A stretch of 32,388 bases of DNA from Embleya sp040605455 (GCF_040605455.1 NZ_JBEXCV010000105.1:1-32388), one strand, 5' to 3'. Counted from the first letter of the stretch, positions 24,611 to 32,234 are shown. A program made the numbers and translations. The notes: generated from the letters alone by a model not told the origin.

Positions 24611-25570
24611 GTGTTGTACGGACTTGTGCTGACGGCTTTCGCGGCGGCCATCCTGGTGACCGCCCCCCGCGTCCTGCGCCGGGCCGAACGCAGCGGCTTC
24701 AGCCCGCGTCACGTGCAACGCGCCTGGCGGGCCGCCGCCGGCGGCGTACTCGCCTCCTTCGTGCTGGCCGTGCCGGTCTACACGCCCGACCTGTGGCTCG
24801 CCCCGATGCATGCGGCCGGCTTCGACCCGCACATCGGCATGCCGCACGTGCCGCTGGTCGTGCAGATCGTCGTCGCCATGCTGGCGCTGGTGATCCTCGT
24901 GCTCGGCGGGCGCCGGGGAGCGGGCGCCACCCGCGACTACCGGCGGGCGCTGCGCGTGCAGTTGGACCGGTTGGAGAACTGCGCGCCGCTCCTGGACGAG
25001 GAGGCCGGCGGCCGACCGCGCCTGGTGATCGTCGAGGACGAGGCGCCGCGCCTGGTGCTGCTGCCGTCCCGACCGCCGCGCGTGGAGGCCACCACGCGCG
25101 CGTTGGACCTGCTCCGCCCGGAGGAGCTGAACGCGGTGCTCACCCACATGGCGGGGCACCTGCGCCGACGCGACGCGCAGTGGATGGTCTGCGCCGACAC
25201 GCTGGCCGACGCCTACCCGACAGTGCGGTTCTTCGCCGAATGGGCCGACCACGCCGCGGAACTGTCGGAGAAGGCGGCGGACGCGGACGTGCACGGCTCG
25301 ATCGCGCGGGTCAACCTGCGCCGGGCGATCGTCAAGCTGTCCGGGCCCGGGCAGGCGGGTGGGCCGTTCTGTCCGTGCTTCGCCTGGCCGCAGCAGCGCC
25401 AGGAGGAGCTCACGGTGCATCAGGTGCACGCGACCGCACACCCCGAGGTGGCCGTCGCGGGCGTCCGGGTGGGCGCACCGGTCGCCTCCGCCGGGCTGCG
25501 GCTGCTGACCGCGGCGGCGCTGCTGGTGCCTTCGGCGATCGTGGTGTCGCCGCACTTTCTTTATCTGTGA
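24611..25570 (+). CDS. M56-like membrane protein with degraded HExxH (pseudo-peptidase)
   Basis: 319 residues. Two or three N-terminal helices (VLYGLVLTAFAAAILVTAPRV, GGVLASFVLAVPVYTPDLWL, LVVQIVVAMLALVILVLGG), a cytoplasmic domain, and a C-terminal helix LRLLTAAALLVPSAIVV. The domain layout follows BlaR1/M56 metallopeptidases: PRLVIVEDEAPRLVLLPSRPP, then LRPEELNAVLTHMAGHLRRRDAQW, then SEKAADADV where the third zinc ligand would sit. The zinc motif HExxH is HMAGH (residues 179-183): both His remain but the catalytic Glu is Met, so proteolysis is unlikely. No BlaI/MecI-type repressor is adjacent. GTG 24611 is chosen by GAAAGGGG upstream and the first helix; the frame is open further left. Its 3' end carries one copy of a 26-base direct repeat. 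Confidence 0.75.
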   Translation: MLYGLVLTAFAAAILVTAPRVLRRAERSGFSPRHVQRAWRAAAGGVLASFVLAVPVYTPDLWLAPMHAAGFDPHIGMPHVPLVVQIVVAMLALVILVLGGRRGAGATRDYRRALRVQLDRLENCAPLLDEEAGGRPRLVIVEDEAPRLVLLPSRPPRVEATTRALDLLRPEELNAVLTHMAGHLRRRDAQWMVCADTLADAYPTVRFFAEWADHAAELSEKAADADVHGSIARVNLRRAIVKLSGPGQAGGPFCPCFAWPQQRQEELTVHQVHATAHPEVAVAGVRVGAPVASAGLRLLTAAALLVPSAIVVSPHFLYL

Positions 25571-25639
25571 ATCCGTCCGTATCTTCCGCGGCTCTGCCGG
25601 ATGTCCGTCTGTCTCTTTATCTGTGAATCTGTCGGTATC
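25558..25639 (+). repeat. 26-base imperfect direct repeat, two copies
   Basis: Positions 25558-25583 and 25614-25639 share TCTTTATCTGTGAATC followed by YGTCSGTATC (24 of 26 identical), 56 bases apart. The first copy contains the stop codon of the M56-like gene. The AT-rich sequence stands out against its surroundings. Confidence 0.7.
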
Positions 25640-25807
25640 CGTGAATTTGCGTGCCGCTACGAGCAGCTACCGATGGGCGACCGGCGCGGGCGGGCGGCCG
25701 AACCGGTGCGCGGGGCGGGTCGGGGCCGGGCGCGACGTCGCCGCCCTGTCGGGTCGCGACCGTTCCTGATAGGTATTCGGGACGGGCGGGGCGAGGAGGG
25801 CGCGACG

Positions 25808-27349
25808 GTGACACATACGAGCCTCTGGGCGGCCATCGAGGCGCGGGCGGCTCGGTCGCCCGACGGCGAACTGCTGGTCGACGAGCGCGGCCGACGGCTG
25901 ACCCATCGCGAGTTCCGCGACGCGGCCGAGGCCACCGCGGCGTTCCTGCACACCCAGGGCCTCGGCGCGGGCGACACGGTCACCTGGCAACTGCCCACCC
26001 GGCTCGAATCCGTCGTCCTGGTCGGCGCACTGTCCCGGCTCGGCGTGATCCAGAACCCGGTGATGCCCGTCCAGCGTGAACGCGAACTCGTCTTCGTCAC
26101 CCGGCAGACCGGCGCCTCGATGCTGGTCGTGCCCCCGGTGTGGCGCGGCTACGACTACCCGGAACTGGCCCGCCGGGTGCGGGACCGGGTCCCGGGCCTG
26201 GAACTGCTGGTCCTGGACGACCCGCTGCCCACCGGCGACCCGGCCGTGCTGCCGCCTCCGCCGGCCGTGCCCGGCACCGCCGAGGACGCCCCCGTGCGCT
26301 GGTACTTCTACACGTCCGGCACCACCGCCGACCCCAAGGGCACCCGGCACACCGACGCCACGATCATGGCCGCGGGCGTCGGCATGGCGGACCGGATCGG
26401 TGCGAACGAGCGCGACCGGGTCGCCCTGGTCTTCCCGTTCGCGCACATCGGCGGCTGTACGACGTGGTTGACGGCGGCGCTCACCCACGGCGTCACGATG
26501 ATCCTGACCGAGGCATTTCACCCCGAGGAGACGCCCGAACTGCTGCGCCGCGAGCGGGTCACGCTGGCCGGCGCGGGCACCGTCTTCCACCAGGCCTGGC
26601 TGGCCGCCCAGCGCCGCCGGCCGGCCGGCGACCCGCTGTTTCCGGAACTGCGCAGTTGCCCGGGCGGCGGCGCGCCCAAGCCGCCCGGGCTGCACCACGA
26701 GATCAAGCACGAACTGGGTGGCGTGGGCATCCTGGCCGGGTGGGGGATGACCGAGGCACCGATCCTGACCATGGCGGGCCCGAACGACCCGGACGACGCG
26801 CTGGCCCGGGCCGAGGGCCGGCCCACCCACGGGGTGGAGGTCGCCGTGGTCGGACCGGACGGCGCGGCGGTGCCGGTCGGCGCGGAGGGCGAGCTGCGGG
26901 TGCGCGGGCCGCAGGTGATGCGCGGCTACGTGGACGCGAGGCTGGACGCCGAGGTGTTCGACGAGGCCGGGCGGGTGCGTACGGGCGATCTGGGCCGAGT
27001 GGACGAGCACGGCAATGTGTACGTCACCGGGCGGCTCAAGGACGTCATCCTGCGCAAGGGCGAGACGATCAGCGCCAAGGAGGTCGAGGACCTGCTCGAC
27101 GCGCACCCGGCCGTCGCGGAGGTCACCGTGATCGGCCTGCCCGATGCCGAACGCGGTGAACTGGTGTGCGCGGTGATCGTGCCGACGGATCCGACGATAT
27201 TGCCGGATCTGCGTACGGTGCGGGATTTCCTGGACACCCGGGAAGTGATGCGGCAGAAGTTCCCGGAGCGTATCGAGATCGTCTCCGCACTGCCGCGGAA
27301 TCCGTCCGGAAAGGTGCTCAAGAAGCAGCTTCGGGAGCGTTACGCGTAA
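25808..27349 (+). CDS. acyl-CoA synthetase (class I adenylate-forming)
   Basis: 513-residue ATP-dependent CoA ligase, distinct from the one at 8283-9980. Motifs: YFYTSGTTADPKGTRHTD (P-loop, about residue 166; one Gly of the usual TGxPKG is replaced), FPFAHIGGCTTWL, GWGMTEAPI (about 311), GELRVRGPQVMRGY, RTGDLGRVDEHGNVYVTGR, DVILRKGETISAKEVE hinge and the C-terminal lysine in NPSGKVLKK. The P-loop variant and KGETISAKEVE recall cyclohexanecarboxylate/long-chain ligases of actinomycetes; substrate unknown. GTG 25808 follows GAGGAGGG by 8 bases; the frame is open about 70 codons further upstream but that part is low-complexity. The aldose-epimerase-like gene begins 10 bases after the stop. Confidence 0.92.
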   Translation: MTHTSLWAAIEARAARSPDGELLVDERGRRLTHREFRDAAEATAAFLHTQGLGAGDTVTWQLPTRLESVVLVGALSRLGVIQNPVMPVQRERELVFVTRQTGASMLVVPPVWRGYDYPELARRVRDRVPGLELLVLDDPLPTGDPAVLPPPPAVPGTAEDAPVRWYFYTSGTTADPKGTRHTDATIMAAGVGMADRIGANERDRVALVFPFAHIGGCTTWLTAALTHGVTMILTEAFHPEETPELLRRERVTLAGAGTVFHQAWLAAQRRRPAGDPLFPELRSCPGGGAPKPPGLHHEIKHELGGVGILAGWGMTEAPILTMAGPNDPDDALARAEGRPTHGVEVAVVGPDGAAVPVGAEGELRVRGPQVMRGYVDARLDAEVFDEAGRVRTGDLGRVDEHGNVYVTGRLKDVILRKGETISAKEVEDLLDAHPAVAEVTVIGLPDAERGELVCAVIVPTDPTILPDLRTVRDFLDTREVMRQKFPERIEIVSALPRNPSGKVLKKQLRERYA

Positions 27350-27359
27350 TCTTTCGACC

Positions 27360-28169
27360 ATGATCGACGGCGAAGTGTGGTTGCGTTCCGAAGGTGCCGA
27401 GGCGCGGATTCTGCCGGACGCCGGGTGCCGGCTCGGCTCGCTGCGGGTGCACGGGCTCGAACTGCTGCGGACCGAGGGCGAGCGCCCGGCCGAGTGGGGC
27501 AGCTTCCCGATGGTGCCCTGGGCGGGCCGGATGGGCGGGGCCCGGTTCGAATTCGACGGCGTCGGCCACGAGTTCCCGGCCGATGCGGCGCCGCACGCGC
27601 TGCATGGGCTCGGGTATCGGGGGGCCTGGAATCAGGTGGCGGGGGATGCGGCGTCGGCGGTCTTCGAGTTCGCGTTGACCGACCCGTGGCCCTTCGCGGG
27701 GCGGGTCGAGCAGACCTTCACGCTGGCGCCCGACGGGTTGATCACGGTGTTGCGGATCGAGTCCGAGGACGCGACGTTTCCCGCGCAGGCCGGGTGGCAC
27801 CCGTGGTTTCGGCGACAGTTGGCGGTCGGCGGGGAGCTGGAGCTGTCCTTCACGCCCGCGTGGCAGGAGGAGCGCGGCGCCGACTACCTGCCCACCGGGC
27901 GCCGGATCTCTCCGCTGCCGGGTCCTCGGGACGACTGCTACGGGACGCCCGGAGGGGTGGATGCGACGCTGGTGTGGCCGGGAGCGCTGCGGCTGCGGAT
28001 GACCTCGGACTGCGACTACACGGTGGTGTACGACCTGCCGCCCGAGCACATGTGCGTGGAGCCGCAGACCGGTCCGCCGAACGGCCTGGTGGGCCCGGCC
28101 CAGCGCCTGGTGCGGCCGGGGGATCCGTTGGTGGCCACGACTGCCTGGACCTGGCTCGGGGCGGCGTAG
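27360..28169 (+). CDS. aldose 1-epimerase (GalM)-like protein
   Basis: 269-residue protein of the galactose-mutarotase fold, expected to interconvert sugar anomers. Seen: AGCRLGSLRVHGLELL at the start, GSFPMVPWAGRMGGARFEFDG with the conserved Arg, HALHGLGYRGAW with the active-site His, AGWHPWFRR, and CVEPQTGPPNGL with the catalytic Glu. It follows the acyl-CoA synthetase stop by 10 bases, so they can be co-transcribed. However, TAATCT at 27347-27352, overlapping that stop codon, lies 7 bases before the ATG and could start a separate leaderless mRNA; no close ribosome site is present. The sugar substrate and the link to the ligase are unknown. Confidence 0.9.
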   Translation: MIDGEVWLRSEGAEARILPDAGCRLGSLRVHGLELLRTEGERPAEWGSFPMVPWAGRMGGARFEFDGVGHEFPADAAPHALHGLGYRGAWNQVAGDAASAVFEFALTDPWPFAGRVEQTFTLAPDGLITVLRIESEDATFPAQAGWHPWFRRQLAVGGELELSFTPAWQEERGADYLPTGRRISPLPGPRDDCYGTPGGVDATLVWPGALRLRMTSDCDYTVVYDLPPEHMCVEPQTGPPNGLVGPAQRLVRPGDPLVATTAWTWLGAA

Positions 28170-28226
28170 GGCCGGGGGTTTACGTGCCCACCGCCCACCC
28201 GTTGCCCTGGGTGGGGAAGCTGCGGA

Positions 28227-28474
28227 CTACTGCTTCGGGGCGGTGTGGTGGGGGTACGGCGTTCGGGTTCGGGCACCGGATCTGCGGAACTCTCGGCGGA
28301 TGACGACGAATGGGTGGACGATCATCGCGGTGGTCCACAGGAATGCGGTCATCGGGGACCACAGGCGGTATTGCCATTCGTCGGAGAGCAGGTTCGGCAG
28401 GCTCCACAGGAGACACAGAGCCAGTTGCGAAGGATGAAGTAGCCGGCCCTGAGTGCGACTTGTGCGTTGTACAT
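28227..28474 (-). pseudogene. frameshifted small two-helix membrane protein gene
   Basis: ATG 28474 has an AAGGGG ribosome site 8 bases upstream and starts MYNAQVALRAGYFILRNWLC. In this frame the sequence then becomes Cys-rich and stops at 28349. In the overlapping -1 frame it continues as LCLLWSLPNLLSDEWQYRLW, then SPMTAFLWTTAMIVHPFVVI and RREFRRSGARTRTPYPHH to a TAG at 28227. Joined, they make a coherent protein of about 82 residues with two membrane segments. One missing base near 28410-28425 would explain this. It could be a true pseudogene, a sequencing error or, less likely, programmed frameshifting. Confidence 0.6.
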
Positions 28475-28861
28475 CTGCGCCGCCCCTTCGCCGCCGGGTG
28501 TCGGCGTTCGCGACTCAAGGTTGGCATGGGGGGTGGGCGGGTCCGCAGTGGGCTCCGAAGGGGTCGAGGCGCGTTGATTTCCCGGGTCTGTTCGGGCGCG
28601 CGTCGGCGGGCATCAGGGGAGCGCATGCTGGTCGACCCGGGACTCTCGGCGGCGGCACCGGCCGCCCTGCGGTGGGCGCCGGATCTTCGGGCTCCTTCGG
28701 GGCGTCCCGGTTGCCCCGGGCGTCCGGCTCGTCCGGGTCCTTCCGAGACCCGCAGTTGCTTGGCGTGTTGCGGATCACCGCCGTCGTCACGGTGCTTCTC
28801 GTCGTGCTGTCCCTCCTCGGCTGATCTGCCGTCACCCATGCTCATGTACAAGGGAGTTGCC
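28475..28861. other. gap with little coding evidence
   Basis: 387 bases between the frameshifted membrane gene and the LysA-like fragment. The only candidate gene is the short frame at 28672-28824. Otherwise I see GC-rich sequence without hairpins of note. Confidence 0.4.
28672..28824 (+). CDS. possible 50-residue tail-anchored protein
   Basis: A GTG at 28672 opens a frame of 50 codons with high third-position GC. The first half is Ser/Gly/Arg-rich (GSSGSFGASRLPRASG) and the end is a clean hydrophobic helix, LLGVLRITAVVTVLLVVLSL, just before the stop. No good ribosome site and no family recognised. It could be a spurious frame. Confidence 0.3.
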   Translation: MGAGSSGSFGASRLPRASGSSGSFRDPQLLGVLRITAVVTVLLVVLSLLG

Positions 28862-29062
28862 ATGTCCGCCACGCTTGCGGAGCCGGTTGTGGACGCGGCC
28901 GTCCGGCTGCGCTCGACCCGGGCGCACGGTGCCGACCTCGCGGTCGGGGACCTGCCCTTGGCCGAACTCGCGGAGCGGTACGGGACGCCGCTCTGCGTAC
29001 TGGACGAACAACACGTACGGGACACCTGCCGGGCCTACCGCCGGGCGCTGCCGGGCGCCGAG
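28862..29062 (+). pseudogene. N-terminal fragment of a LysA-like (fold-type III PLP) decarboxylase
   Basis: ATG 28862 follows an AGGGAG ribosome site. The first 67 codons resemble the start of diaminopimelate decarboxylases and related fold-III PLP decarboxylases: LAVGDLPLAELAERYGTPLC, VLDEQHVRDTCRAYRRALPG then AE. Here homology stops, just before the strand that would carry the PLP lysine (YAGK). The open frame continues to 29374 as low-complexity Arg/Pro/Ala sequence and into the opposite-strand oxidoreductase gene, so a working enzyme is impossible. A dispersed 20-base repeat begins 8 bases after the breakpoint. The identification rests on memory of the family. Confidence 0.6.
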
Positions 29063-29070
29063 GATCGCCT

Positions 29071-29090
29071 GGACCGCGAAGCGGACGAGC
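29071..29090 (-). repeat. dispersed repeat copy, inverted
   Basis: The reverse complement reads GCTCGTCCGCTTCGCGGTCC; its first 17 bases are identical to the copy at 32235-32254. It immediately follows the end of the LysA-like homology. Confidence 0.6.
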
Positions 29091-29235
29091 AACCGGCCAC
29101 CGGCTCGGACGCACGTCCCCACCACGTTGCGGGCCGACCAGGCCGAGCCCGCCGAGCAGCCCAAGCCGATCCACCCGACTGCCCCACGACGCAGCCCGCG
29201 ACCCGGGCCCCACCAGCCGGGCCCTCGCGCCCCGC

Positions 29236-29291
29236 ACACCGCGCGGCAAACGCCGCGCGCCGCACGCCAAGCCGCTCGCCCCGCGCGGTGT
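29236..29291. terminator. nested hairpins after the quinone oxidoreductase gene
   Basis: ACACCGCGCGG (29236-29246) pairs exactly with 29281-29291, the latter touching the stop codon. A shorter alternative, CGCGCGGC-AAAC-GCCGCGCG (29240-29259), overlaps it. Either may terminate the minus-strand oxidoreductase transcript. Confidence 0.55.
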
Positions 29292-30271
29292 TACGGCACC
29301 AGTACCACCTTCCCCACCGTTTTGCGGGCGGTCAGGGCGGTGTGTGCTTCGGCTGCGTCCGCCAAGGGGAATGACGTCACCGTTGGACGGAGTTCTCCGG
29401 TTGCGGCAGCGGCGAGTGCGGCTTCGGCGAGGGCCTTGATGCCGCCCGGGCGGTTTGTCATCCGCAGGCCCAGTGGGTTCTGCACGGCCACGTCGGCGGC
29501 GGCCGCGAGCTCGGCCAGGCCGGCGATGGGGGTGCCGGAAGACCAGCCGAACGTCACCAACCGCCCACCCGGGGCCGTCAGATCCAGCGCATCCCGGCCG
29601 ATGTCGCCGCCGACGCTCTCCAGGACCACCGTCACCGGCCGCCCGGCGAGTTCCTCGCGGACCCGTCCAGCCCAGTCGGCGGCGGTGTAGTCCACCGCGA
29701 GGTCGGCGCCCGACTCGCGCACGGCCTCGACCTTGGCCGCGCCGCCGGCTGCCCCGACCACCACCGCGCCGACCCGCCGGGCCGCCTGGACCAGCAGCGT
29801 GCCCAGGCCACCCGCCGCGGCGGTGATCAGCACGATGTCGGCGGCGGTGATCGCGGCCACCTCCAGGATGCCCAGCGCGGTACGGCCGGTGCCCACCATC
29901 GCCACCGCGACCTCGGCGGCCAGTCCGTCCGGTAGCACCAGCAGCGCCCGGTCGTCGATGATCGCGAACTCGGCGTAGCCGCCGTTCCCGTTGCCCAGGT
30001 GCGCCACCACCCGCCGGCCGACCAGGGTCGGGTCCACCCCGGCACCGACCGCGTCCACCGTCCCGGCCACCTCGCGGCCGAGCGTTGCGGGCAGCTCCGG
30101 CTGCGGGAAGGGGCCCAGCACCTTGCCCGAGCGCAACATCACGTCGACCAGGTGAACTCCCGCCGCGGCCACCGCGATCCGCACCTCTCCGGGCCCGGGC
30201 TCCGGGGTCGCCACCTCCTCGTATCGCAGATTCTCGGCCGGACCGAACTCGTTCAGGCGAATCGCGCGCAT
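29291..30271 (-). CDS. NADPH:quinone oxidoreductase, zinc-independent MDR type
   Basis: 326-residue medium-chain dehydrogenase/reductase, expected to reduce quinones or enones with NADPH. Seen: RAIRLNEFGPAENLRYEEV at the start, GPGEVRIAVAAAGVHLVDVMLRSG (GroES-like fold; Val-Asp in place of the zinc-ligand Cys), LPATLGREVAGTVDAVGAGV, the NADPH site ITAAAGGLGTLLVQAARRVGA, and a C-terminal LADAAEAHTALTARKTVGKVVLVP. No structural-zinc cysteines are visible, as in the QOR group. ATG 30271 follows GGAG by 6 bases. It is divergent from the AlkD gene, with a TCAAG/CTTGA repeat cluster and a T-free tract between them. Confidence 0.92.
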   Translation of the reverse strand: MRAIRLNEFGPAENLRYEEVATPEPGPGEVRIAVAAAGVHLVDVMLRSGKVLGPFPQPELPATLGREVAGTVDAVGAGVDPTLVGRRVVAHLGNGNGGYAEFAIIDDRALLVLPDGLAAEVAVAMVGTGRTALGILEVAAITAADIVLITAAAGGLGTLLVQAARRVGAVVVGAAGGAAKVEAVRESGADLAVDYTAADWAGRVREELAGRPVTVVLESVGGDIGRDALDLTAPGGRLVTFGWSSGTPIAGLAELAAAADVAVQNPLGLRMTNRPGGIKALAEAALAAAATGELRPTVTSFPLADAAEAHTALTARKTVGKVVLVP

Positions 30272-30291
30272 CGAACACTCCGGGACTTGGT

Positions 30292-30366
30292 GGGACGAAG
30301 GAAAGAACGAGAGAACGGGAGAACGGGAGGCGGGCAAGCAGGAAAACGGGCGAGCGAGCGAGCGGG
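30292..30366 (+). repeat. 75-base purine-rich, T-free tract
   Basis: No T and only 12 C on the plus strand, with small repeats GAGAACGG (twice) and GCGA (three times). It starts 21 bases upstream of the quinone oxidoreductase ATG, so its pyrimidine-rich complement would lie in that gene's promoter or leader. Confidence 0.5.
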
Positions 30367-30434
30367 TGACCACTGCGCGATGCCGGGGCCCCCGTGCACC
30401 GCCCCGCCCACGCACATGCGAACAGCTTCGAACC

Positions 30435-30455
30435 TCAAGTCCACTTGATGTCAAG
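30435..30455. promoter_or_regulatory. TCAAG/CTTGA inverted-repeat cluster
   Basis: TCAAG-TCCA-CTTGA-TG-TCAAG gives two overlapping palindromes sharing the central CTTGA. Such TTGA...TCAA palindromes are typical of MarR/winged-helix regulator sites. It lies between the divergent oxidoreductase (164 bases) and AlkD (65 bases) genes. No regulator gene is adjacent. Confidence 0.4.
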
Positions 30456-30519
30456 CGCCACGCCCCGCAACATGCCGACTCCCTCACCCCGCCCGCCTCC
30501 CGCCTCGTACCGTGGCCCC

Positions 30520-31239
30520 ATGTTCGATGCCGAGGAAGCCGCCGCCACACTCGTCGCCGCGCTCGCCGCACTGGGCACACCGGAGCGCGCCGAGGCCGAG
30601 AAGGCGTACCTGAAGAGCGATCTGACCTTCCTCGGCGTCACCGTCCCGGTGCTGCGCAAGGCGGTGACCTCGGCGGCCCGCGCCCGCCCGGCACCGTCCC
30701 GAGCCGAACTCCTCGCCTGGATCGAGGCGTTGTGGGCCCGACCCGTGCACGAGAGCCGATTCGCCGCGATCGAGTTGATGCGCATCCATGTGCGTGTGCT
30801 CACCCGCGCGGACCTGCCGCTCGTCGAGCGGCTGATCCGGGACGCGGCGGGCTGGGTGTACGTGGACACCCTCGCGGAGAAGGTCGCCGGAGTGCTGATG
30901 GGCCGGGCGCCCGCGGACTTCGACACCGCCGACGCATGGGCCGGCGACGAGGACTTCTGGGTCCGCCGCGCGGCCCTGCTCAGCCTGCTCCCGGGCGCCC
31001 GGGCGGGCGATCCCGACCTGGTCCGGTTCGACCGCTACGCGGACGCGATGCTGGACGGGCGGGAGTTCTTCATCCGCAAGGCGATCGGTTGGCTGCTCCG
31101 GGAGATCTCCAAGCAGGACCCGGCCTACGTGATCGCCTGGACCACCGCGCACCGGGCCCGGATGTCCGGGGTGACCTTTCGCGAGGCGGTCCGCCGGCTT
31201 CCCGCCGCCGACGCGGACCGGTTGCGGGCGGCCGGTTGA
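30520..31239 (+). CDS. DNA alkylation repair protein, AlkD-type DNA glycosylase
   Basis: 239 residues with the HEAT-like helical repeats of AlkC/AlkD glycosylases, which excise N3- and N7-alkylated purines. Seen: FLGVTVPVLRKAV, RPVHESRFAAIELMR, DTLAEKVAGVLMGR, DEDFWVRRAALLSLLPGARAG and REFFIRKAIGWLLREISKQDP, the last two being family signatures including the catalytic Asp/Trp region (WVDTLAE-like YVDTLAE, DFWVRR). ATG 30520 is preferred: TACCGT at 30508-30513 lies 6 bases before it, suggesting a leaderless mRNA, while an earlier in-frame ATG would add a Pro-rich non-conserved stretch. The peptidase gene begins 39 bases after the stop. Confidence 0.9.
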   Translation: MFDAEEAAATLVAALAALGTPERAEAEKAYLKSDLTFLGVTVPVLRKAVTSAARARPAPSRAELLAWIEALWARPVHESRFAAIELMRIHVRVLTRADLPLVERLIRDAAGWVYVDTLAEKVAGVLMGRAPADFDTADAWAGDEDFWVRRAALLSLLPGARAGDPDLVRFDRYADAMLDGREFFIRKAIGWLLREISKQDPAYVIAWTTAHRARMSGVTFREAVRRLPAADADRLRAAG

Positions 31240-31278
31240 TCCGTGCCGGCCGCGTGGGCGGCACGGCAGGATGTGTCG

Positions 31279-31980
31279 ATGACGACTCATCTGGTGGCCA
31301 TGGGCGGCGGCGGTTTCTCGATGAACGACGGCCCCTCCGCACTCGACCGATACGTCCTCGGCCTCGCCGCTCGGGCTCACCCCCGCGTGTGCTTCGTACC
31401 GACCGCCTCCGGCGACTCTGCCGGCTACGTGGACCGGTTCCTCCGCTCGTTCGGGGAACTCGACTGTACGGCGAGCGAATTGAGCCTGTTCCAGCGCACC
31501 GGCGTCGATCTGGCGGACGCGCTCGCCGATCAGGACGTGATCTACGTGGGCGGCGGCTCCACCGCGAACCTGCTCGCGCTGTGGCGCCTGCACGGTCTCG
31601 ATGCCGCACTCGCGGCCCGGGCCGCCGCGGGCGACTTGGTGGTGTGCGGGCTGAGCGCCGGCGCACTGTGCTGGTTCGACGGTGGCATCACCGACTCGTT
31701 CGGACCGCACCTGCGCCCCCTCGCCGACGGCCTGGGCTGGGCCGCGGGCAGCGTCTGTCCGCACTACGACGGCGAGCCGGGTCGCCGTCCGGCGTATCAC
31801 GCGGCCCTCGCGGCAGGCATATTGGCGCCCGGCTACGCGCTGGACGACGGGGCCGCGATCCACCTCGTCGACGGCGAGGTAGACGGTTTCGTCGCCGAGC
31901 GTGCGGAGGCGCACGCGTATCGGGTCGAGTGCGATGTGGACGGCGTACGCGAGCTCGCCATGCCGCTGATCAGGCTTTGA
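31279..31980 (+). CDS. peptidase E-like protein (family S51)
   Basis: 233-residue cytoplasmic serine peptidase related to PepE (alpha-aspartyl dipeptidase) and cyanophycinase. Seen: MGGGGFSMNDGPSALDRYVL, VCFVPTASGDSAGYVDRF, DVIYVGGGSTANLLALWR, the nucleophile Ser126 in VVCGLSAGALCWF, and the catalytic His162 in SVCPHYDGE. This is the dipeptidase layout common in actinomycetes. ATG 31279 has AGGA upstream; an in-frame GTG at 31243 would add 12 residues. It lies 39 bases after AlkD and may be co-transcribed, although CAGGAT 6 bases before its ATG resembles a -10. Confidence 0.92.
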   Translation: MTTHLVAMGGGGFSMNDGPSALDRYVLGLAARAHPRVCFVPTASGDSAGYVDRFLRSFGELDCTASELSLFQRTGVDLADALADQDVIYVGGGSTANLLALWRLHGLDAALAARAAAGDLVVCGLSAGALCWFDGGITDSFGPHLRPLADGLGWAAGSVCPHYDGEPGRRPAYHAALAAGILAPGYALDDGAAIHLVDGEVDGFVAERAEAHAYRVECDVDGVRELAMPLIRL

Positions 31981-32147
31981 CCTGGATACTTACCAATGTT
32001 CACATCGCCCGAGGTCACGGAGCCGACGGCTTCAGCGCCACGATCGAAACGATCCGCAATCCCTGAGCATGCCACCGGGCCGGGCCGGGCCGACGGCGGG
32101 CAGACCCCCGCCCCCGGGCTTCAGGCTCGGGTATCTCCGGAGCGGAG

Positions 32148-32167
32148 GCTCGTCCGCTACGCGGCCG
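32148..32167 (+). repeat. dispersed repeat copy
   Basis: GCTCGTCCGCTACGCGGCCG, differing by one base from the copy at 32235-32254. A short CCGC/GCGG hairpin lies at its centre. Confidence 0.65.
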
Positions 32168-32234
32168 TTGGGTCGGGGGCAGGTCGCGCGGGTGGGCCGG
32201 GGCGTGGTGGCAGGTAGGCGCGGGGTTGCCGGGT

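Noticed and set aside
28180..29025. 281-codon minus-strand frame
   Set aside because: It crosses the frameshifted membrane gene in the wrong frame and the LysA-like fragment antisense; no motifs.
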